Below the pieces are notes generated by a model, which made no database searches, had not been told where the DNA came from, and was given only the letters and a program-made list of their open reading frames with translations. Position numbers and translations under genes: made by a program. Below are positions 59,660 to 64,000 of a stretch of 64,000 nt of DNA, piece after piece. The DNA comes from Pseudoclavibacter sp. Marseille-Q3772 (lineage in GTDB: Bacteria > Actinomycetota > Actinomycetes > Actinomycetales > Microbacteriaceae): NCBI RefSeq assembly GCF_916618895.1, contig NZ_OU745391.1, forward strand, positions 1,426,001 to 1,490,000. Reading direction: 5' to 3'. How positions within the stretch are numbered: the stretch's first letter is position 1; every line of letters starts with the position of its first letter.

Positions 59660-60868
59660 GTGACCGCTCGCACACTCCGCGCCATCGCCGCCCGCGACCT
59701 CGAACGAGAACTGCCGGCCGCGCTCGCCGACCGCGGCCCCGCACTGCTGCCGGTGCCGGAGACCGTAACTCCGCATGACCACCCCTGCCACGGGATGACC
59801 GTGCCCGAGCGCACTGCACTTGTCATCGAAACGAGCGGTTCGATGGCCAAACCCAAACGGGTGATGCTCAGCGCCGATGCGCTACTCGCTGGCGCGGCAG
59901 CAACCGCCGAACACTTCGGCGTCGCAAACGGTGAGCAATGCCAGTGGCTGCTCGCGCTACCGGAACACTACATCGCCGGTGCGCAGGTCACCGTGCGGGC
60001 GCTCGCCGCAGGTAGCTCGCCGATCCGATACACCGGCGAGCGGTTCGACGCCGAGGCGTTCTGTCAGGATGCGGGCAGGATGCGCGCAGCGAACCGTTTT
60101 GTCTCGCTCGTCCCGGCCCAGCTTGACACCCTACTCACCGCATCCGATACCGACCGGCTTGACGCGGTGATGCGGGCCTTCACCGCGATTCTTGTTGGTG
60201 GGCAGGCGATCCCTTCCGCACTGCGTGCCGCCGCTGCGGAACGAAACTGGCCGCTGGTTGCGACCTACGGGGCGAGCGAAACAGCCGGCGGCATCGCCTA
60301 TGACGCGAAGCCGCTGCCGGGGGTGCGGGTGCGTGCGGTTGATGGGGAGCTGCAGATCGCATCACCGACACTCGCCGACGGGTACCTCGCAGATGCCGTA
60401 CGCACCGCGGACCGATTCATCACCGAGTGCGGCGTCCGCTGGTACCGCACCGGCGACGCTGGACGGGTCAACCCGGACGGGACGATCTCGGTACACGGCA
60501 GACTCGACAACGTCGTAATTTCCGGCGGCGTGAAGGTCAACCTCGATGAGGTTGAACGTGCGGTTGCCGATGCGGCACAGTGCGAAGTCGTTGCGGTTGC
60601 TGTGGAGGATGCGCGCTGGGGGCAGCGGGTCGGGATCCTCGCGCGCGTTGCCGCTGATGGCGACTTGCCTCGCCGGGTCGAGACACCACAGCCAGTGCGC
60701 ATAGCGCTCGCGCCGTTCGGGCCCGCAGCGCTCCCGGTGGTATGGGCGGAACACGACACCATCCCGCGACTGGCCAGCGGAAAACCCGACCGTACCCGCA
60801 TCCGGAACCTTGTTGCCCGCATCCACAACACCGCCGGAGAGTGTGCGACCGATACCGCGCCGGCCTAG
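59660..60868 (+). CDS. menE: o-Succinylbenzoate-CoA ligase
   Basis: The product is 402 residues from GTG. It belongs to the AMP-forming acyl-CoA synthetases: phosphate loop TSGSMAKPKRVMLS, ATYGASETAGGIAYD, YRTGDAGRVNPDG, and C-terminal lysine in SGKPDRT. It is shorter than typical (about 450-490), with a reduced N-terminal part, as is common in actinobacteria. It activates OSB before MenB acts. Confidence 0.92.
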   Translation: MTARTLRAIAARDLERELPAALADRGPALLPVPETVTPHDHPCHGMTVPERTALVIETSGSMAKPKRVMLSADALLAGAAATAEHFGVANGEQCQWLLALPEHYIAGAQVTVRALAAGSSPIRYTGERFDAEAFCQDAGRMRAANRFVSLVPAQLDTLLTASDTDRLDAVMRAFTAILVGGQAIPSALRAAAAERNWPLVATYGASETAGGIAYDAKPLPGVRVRAVDGELQIASPTLADGYLADAVRTADRFITECGVRWYRTGDAGRVNPDGTISVHGRLDNVVISGGVKVNLDEVERAVADAAQCEVVAVAVEDARWGQRVGILARVAADGDLPRRVETPQPVRIALAPFGPAALPVVWAEHDTIPRLASGKPDRTRIRNLVARIHNTAGECATDTAPA

Positions 60869-60871
60869 AAT
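60866..60871 (+). promoter_or_regulatory. -10 box (TAGAAT) of menA, leaderless
   Basis: TAGAAT overlaps the menE stop codon and ends 6 bases before the GTG of menA. It could be read as an internal promoter. Confidence 0.45.
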
Positions 60872-60877
60872 CGGGCC

Positions 60878-61876
60878 GTGTCTTCCTCCAAACAACGCCG
60901 CAACCCATCCCAACAACCCAAACGCCATCGTGCCAGCGCACAGCCGCAGCGCACGGCAACGGTTGGTGACTGGGTTGAGGGCGCTCGGCTGCGCACTCTG
61001 CCGCTGGCAGTTGTTCCCGTGGTGCTGGGGTTCGCGACCGCAACGACGGTGACGCCGGGCGAATACCACTGGGTGAGGGCCCTCGCCGCGCTCGTGGTCG
61101 CACTGTGTCTGCAGATCGGCGTGAACTTCGCGAATGACTATTCGGATGGGGTTCGCGGCACGGACGATGTGCGCGTCGGGCCGGCACGGTTGACCGGGTC
61201 GGGACTGGCGAAACCGAGCACCGTGCGCAATGTGGCGTTCGCGTTCTTCGCGCTTGCTGCTGTCGCGGGGCTTTTCCTGGTGGTGCGCTCGGGGCAGTGG
61301 TGGCTGCTCGCGGTTGGTGTGGCTTGCATCCTCGCGGCATGGTTTTACACCGGCGGTAATCGTCCGTACGGCTATGCGGGCCTCGGGGAAGTGTTCGTGT
61401 TTATCTTCTTCGGGCTGGTGGCGACCGCAGGTACGGCGTACGTCATGCTCGGCTTTGTGCCCGCCGATACCTGGGTGGTCGCCGTGGCATCGGGGCTGTT
61501 TGCCTGCGCCGTGCTGATGGTGAATAACATCCGCGATATTGAGCAGGACAAGCTCTCGGGCAAGCGCACCCTCGCGAGCATGATCGGCTATCGCGCCAGC
61601 CGCATCCTCTTCGCAATCTTCGCGCTACTTCCGTTTGCGGTGACCTTCCTTTTCCTGCTGCTGTATCCGCTCGCTGGGTTCGCGTTCTTCGCGCTGCTGC
61701 TGGTGGTACCGGCGGTCATCATCACCGCCACGAGTATGCGACCGCGCGACCTCATCCTCGCCCTGAAACTCACATCGATTGGATCGCTCGTGTGGGCGCT
61801 ATTGTTGAGCGCCGCATTGGTGGTGCCGATCATCGTCGCGTTGAATGCGCCGTTGCCGGAGATTCCCGCGCCGTAG
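60878..61876 (+). CDS. menA: 1,4-Dihydroxy-2-naphthoate polyprenyltransferase
   Basis: The product is 332 residues from GTG. A basic N-terminal tail of about 30 residues precedes a UbiA-type membrane domain with nine helices. The prenyl-diphosphate motif NFANDYSDGVRGTD and the second Asp motif NNIRDIEQDKLSGKRT are intact. It attaches the isoprenoid tail to DHNA in the membrane. It is convergent with the acetyltransferase gene, 10 bases away. Confidence 0.95.
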   Translation: MSSSKQRRNPSQQPKRHRASAQPQRTATVGDWVEGARLRTLPLAVVPVVLGFATATTVTPGEYHWVRALAALVVALCLQIGVNFANDYSDGVRGTDDVRVGPARLTGSGLAKPSTVRNVAFAFFALAAVAGLFLVVRSGQWWLLAVGVACILAAWFYTGGNRPYGYAGLGEVFVFIFFGLVATAGTAYVMLGFVPADTWVVAVASGLFACAVLMVNNIRDIEQDKLSGKRTLASMIGYRASRILFAIFALLPFAVTFLFLLLYPLAGFAFFALLLVVPAVIITATSMRPRDLILALKLTSIGSLVWALLLSAALVVPIIVALNAPLPEIPAP

Positions 61877-61886
61877 TGCGGTGAGG

Positions 61887-62363
61887 TTAGTTGCGGGGCT
61901 CTTCCCACCGCACCTCGCCGTCGACGATCGTGGTCGTCGGTGCTAGGCCGATAGCGAAGGCGATCCGCTTGGATGCGGTGTGCTCGGGATGAATGTGCGC
62001 TATCAGGTGGGTCATGCCGTCCGCCCGTAAGTTGTTGGCCAGGCACTGTGCCGCGGCGCGTGCGTAACCTCGGCCTTGCCAAGGGCGTCCGATAACCCAG
62101 GCGATCTCGACCGGGCCGCCGGCTAAGGGGACTGTCGCCTGCACATAGCCAACCGGCTCGCCGTCTACCTCGACGATCTGATTGACCCAGCGCTCGGAGC
62201 CGTCTGGTGACTGGCCCCGGGCTTGGTTACGGTAGCGCCGTTCCAGCTCGGGCAACGTTGGTGGCTCGCCACCGGTAAAGGTGTAGAGCGCGGGGTCGGC
62301 GAGCACGTTAACCATCACGGTGGCGTCCTCGACCGTGAGCGGGCGCAGAGTTAGTTTCGTCAC
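61887..62363 (-). CDS. GNAT-family N-acetyltransferase
   Basis: The product is 158 residues from GTG. The acetyl-CoA site is seen in IGRPWQGRGYARAAAQCL (RxxGxG/A type), and the N-terminal TLRPLTVEDA is typical of RimJ-like members. The substrate is unknown. No cofactor residue is missing. It is a single gene. Confidence 0.87.
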   Translation of the reverse strand: MTKLTLRPLTVEDATVMVNVLADPALYTFTGGEPPTLPELERRYRNQARGQSPDGSERWVNQIVEVDGEPVGYVQATVPLAGGPVEIAWVIGRPWQGRGYARAAAQCLANNLRADGMTHLIAHIHPEHTASKRIAFAIGLAPTTTIVDGEVRWEEPRN

Positions 62364-62412
62364 CGTGTCTCAGCTAAGCGGTATGGGAAGGTAGACCTTG
62401 AGGTCGCCCTGG

Positions 62413-62805
62413 CTAGTCGTCGCGACCGGCGCTTGTGTCGCGCTCAGCCGCATCCAATAGCGCGTCCTCTTCGCGGTCGGCGCGCGTGCGGGTGTCTGCT
62501 GCGTGCTCGCGGTGCTCCTGAATGGATGCGCCGATCGACAGGCGTGCATTGCGTAGGAAAATCATCGATACCAGCAAACCAACAATGGTCGCCACGATCA
62601 GTGCCGCAAGCCATGCCCACTGCCACGGCTGTAACGCGAAGTACAGCGCCGCGAACACCACTGCGAACGCGGCGAGCCGCACGACGGTGTACAACACCCA
62701 GGCGCGACCGGTCGGCATCCGCTCTACCGTCGGTGTCTGCTCGGTGGATGTGGTCGTTTCGTCAGCGCGGTCGTTCGCCGCTTCATGCTCGCTGGAGGAA
62801 GTCAC
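62413..62805 (-). CDS. DUF4229 membrane protein
   Basis: The product is 130 residues from GTG, with an acidic N-terminal tail of about 30 residues, two membrane helices (WVLYTVVRLAAFAVVFAALYF and AWLAALIVATIVGLLVSMIFL by segments) and the cytoplasmic RNARLSIGASIQEHRE tail typical of DUF4229. Function is unknown; it is found near men genes in actinobacteria. A TACACT box lies 6 bases before the start. Confidence 0.85.
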   Translation of the reverse strand: MTSSSEHEAANDRADETTTSTEQTPTVERMPTGRAWVLYTVVRLAAFAVVFAALYFALQPWQWAWLAALIVATIVGLLVSMIFLRNARLSIGASIQEHREHAADTRTRADREEDALLDAAERDTSAGRDD

Positions 62806-62811
62806 CTGATC

Positions 62812-62817
62812 AGTGTA
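62812..62817 (-). promoter_or_regulatory. -10 box (TACACT) of the DUF4229 gene, leaderless
   Basis: TACACT on the - strand ends 6 bases before the GTG at 62805. Confidence 0.5.
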
Positions 62818-62890
62818 AGCCGGTGGCCCGGTTGTCGGCGGGTGGGGATGCGCTGTCTCGCCGTCAGGGAGCGGTCGGGATGCTCGCGGT

Positions 62891-62896
62891 TAGAAT
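62891..62896 (+). promoter_or_regulatory. -10 box (TAGAAT) of the PLD-N gene and menD, leaderless
   Basis: TAGAAT ends 7 bases before ATG 62904, and no ribosome site is present. Confidence 0.55.
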
Positions 62897-62903
62897 CGTA
62901 GGC

Positions 62904-63365
62904 ATGGCTCGCGGCATCATCCTTGGCATTGTGATCATCGTCATTCTGTCGGTGTTCGCAGTGGTTGATTGCGCGATGACGGATGCGCGTCGGACCAAGG
63001 TGATGCAAAAACCGATCTGGCTGGTGGTCATCCTGCTGCTGCCGGTGATCGGGCCGCTGCTGTGGCTCTTGCTCGGGAAAGTTGGGGCTAATCAGACCCA
63101 ACAGACCGTACCGCAAGCGCATCCCGATAACGTCAGCGACCGCGAATCGAGCCACGATGCACGCATCCGCGAACTCGAAGAAGAGATGCGCAAACTGGAC
63201 GAGGAGATCGAACAGGCGCGCCTACAGAGCATGGGACAGCATCCTTCGAGTGCAAAGCCGGAAGCTACCGACAGCCCTGCCGTGCGCGACAAGCAAGAGG
63301 GTAGTGCAGGGAACACTGACGAAACACCCGACGAAAATACGCCCGAGCAGGGCCCGCGTCCATGA
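62904..63365 (+). CDS. PLDc_N-domain membrane protein
   Basis: The product is 153 residues from ATG 62904. Two membrane helices (IILGIVIIVILSVFAVVD and WLVVILLLPVIGPLLWLLLG) surround DARRTKVMQKP, the cardiolipin-synthase N-terminal (PLDc_N) pattern, without any phospholipase domain. The tail is an acidic coiled coil (IRELEEEMRKLDEEIEQ) and disordered. It overlaps menD by ATGA, so it is co-translated with it. Confidence 0.82.
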   Translation: MARGIILGIVIIVILSVFAVVDCAMTDARRTKVMQKPIWLVVILLLPVIGPLLWLLLGKVGANQTQQTVPQAHPDNVSDRESSHDARIRELEEEMRKLDEEIEQARLQSMGQHPSSAKPEATDSPAVRDKQEGSAGNTDETPDENTPEQGPRP

Positions 63366-64000
63366 GTGAGTCGCCCTCGCTCGACGCGGCAATCGAGCTG
63401 CTGGTCGCCGCGGTATCCGGTGGTGTGCGGGATATTGTGGTGTGCCCCGGTTCGCGATCACAGGCGCTCGCGCTCGTGGCTGCCGAACTCGAGCGGATCG
63501 AGGTCGCGCGCGTGCATGTGCGCATCGACGAGCGTTCTGCCGCTTTTTTGGCGCTCGGCCTGGTGCGCGAAACCGGACGTCCGGTGCCGGTGATCACCAC
63601 ATCCGGAACCGCCGTTGCCAACCTGCATCCCGCCATGCTCGAAGCGCATCACAGCGGGCTGCCGCTGATCGCCCTAACCGCAGACCGGCCCGCCGAAGCC
63701 GTCGCTGCGGGCGCGAATCAAACCACCGAACAAGTTGGGATCTTCGGGCCGCTTATTCAGACGACTCCCTTGGCGGCGCCCGATGATGACCCGGTGCATT
63801 TGATGTGGGCGCGGTCAGCCGGCCAGCGATTGGCGGAGGCGACGCATGCCTGGCATGTGAATGTTGCCTATCGCGAACCGCTGTCCACCACGGTGCCGGA
63901 TCTACGATCGCGATTTGCGGATGCGGGTAGTGAGCCTGAGGGAGATACGGATGCCGCGGGTGCGTCGCGCCCCGAGACCGACGCGTGGCCCGGAGCGGCC
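63362..64000 (+). CDS. menD: SEPHCHC synthase MenD, N-terminal part (cut by window end)
   Basis: The frame is open from ATG 63362 to the window edge (213 residues of about 550-600). It has the thiamine-diphosphate enzyme N-terminal domain typical of MenD: DIVVCPGSRSQALALV, the DERSAAFLALG stretch with the catalytic Glu, TTSGTAVANLHPAMLEA and LIALTADRP. It adds succinic semialdehyde to isochorismate, the first committed menaquinone step. A Gly/Asp/Ala-rich insertion begins near residue 190. Confidence 0.95.
   Translation, partial: MSESPSLDAAIELLVAAVSGGVRDIVVCPGSRSQALALVAAELERIEVARVHVRIDERSAAFLALGLVRETGRPVPVITTSGTAVANLHPAMLEAHHSGLPLIALTADRPAEAVAAGANQTTEQVGIFGPLIQTTPLAAPDDDPVHLMWARSAGQRLAEATHAWHVNVAYREPLSTTVPDLRSRFADAGSEPEGDTDAAGASRPETDAWPGAA

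Overview
The window comes from a high-GC Gram-positive bacterium, most likely an actinobacterium of the order Micrococcales (Microbacteriaceae-like). The reasons are a mycobacterial-type (T7SSa/ESX) secretion locus, an Rv0500A/Rv0500B-like pair (small helix-turn-helix protein plus a 32-residue ribosomal protein bS22), DUF4229, DUF58 and DUF1345 proteins, a menaquinone cluster, a ResABC-type cytochrome c system, an archaeal-type AspRS, and frequent GTG/TTG starts. The genus is not resolved.

Layout. (1) 1-3.1 kb is accessory DNA: the end of an HK97-type phage capsid gene (apparently frameshifted at its left edge), a PIN-domain gene coupled to an unknown partner, a tRNA 3'-end fragment that looks like an attR site, and a truncated transposase. 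(2) 3.2-6.6 kb holds an MFS exporter, tRNA-Arg(ACG), and ArsR, MarR and OmpR-type winged-helix regulators. (3) 7.1-40.0 kb is one continuous type VII secretion locus of about 33 kb. (4) 40.0-47.9 kb is housekeeping: upp, tadA, proC, a J-domain membrane protein, mtnN-luxS, ktrAB, and the Rv0500A-like/bS22 pair. (5) 47.9-48.6 kb is a repeat-rich, strand-asymmetric non-coding stretch. (6) 48.6-57.0 kb carries nhaA, a glutaredoxin-like gene, aspS and the histidine phosphatase-resA-ccdA-resB-ccsB operon. (7) 57.0-64.0 kb is the menaquinone cluster menC, menB, menE, menA and the start of menD, with small membrane proteins between.

The secretion locus is the main interest. It has one three-ATPase EccC, two different EccD-like channel proteins, an EccB fused in frame to an apparently active mycosin protease, and a second mycosin whose catalytic Asp is Glu. 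It also has two tandem WXG100 genes behind a strong promoter and several larger candidate substrates: a GGPS-repeat protein with a C-terminal WXG-like domain, a Gly/Ala-rich 587-residue protein, and two other helical proteins. EccA and EccE are not seen. Inside the locus lies an operon for a 2022-residue Ig-like/FN3 surface protein, a MoxR ATPase, a DUF58 protein, a transglutaminase-fold protein lacking its catalytic Cys, and a membrane Ser/Thr kinase. Two FHA-domain proteins flank it and are natural readers of the kinase's phosphorylation. Four candidate substrates share the motif (F/I/M)-x-x-T-D followed by a basic/small/aromatic tail, which resembles the mycobacterial YxxxD/E export signal with the Tyr replaced.

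Outside the secretion locus many genes have a TANNNT box only 6-8 nt before the start codon and no Shine-Dalgarno, which suggests widespread leaderless transcription. Secretion genes mostly carry Shine-Dalgarno sites.
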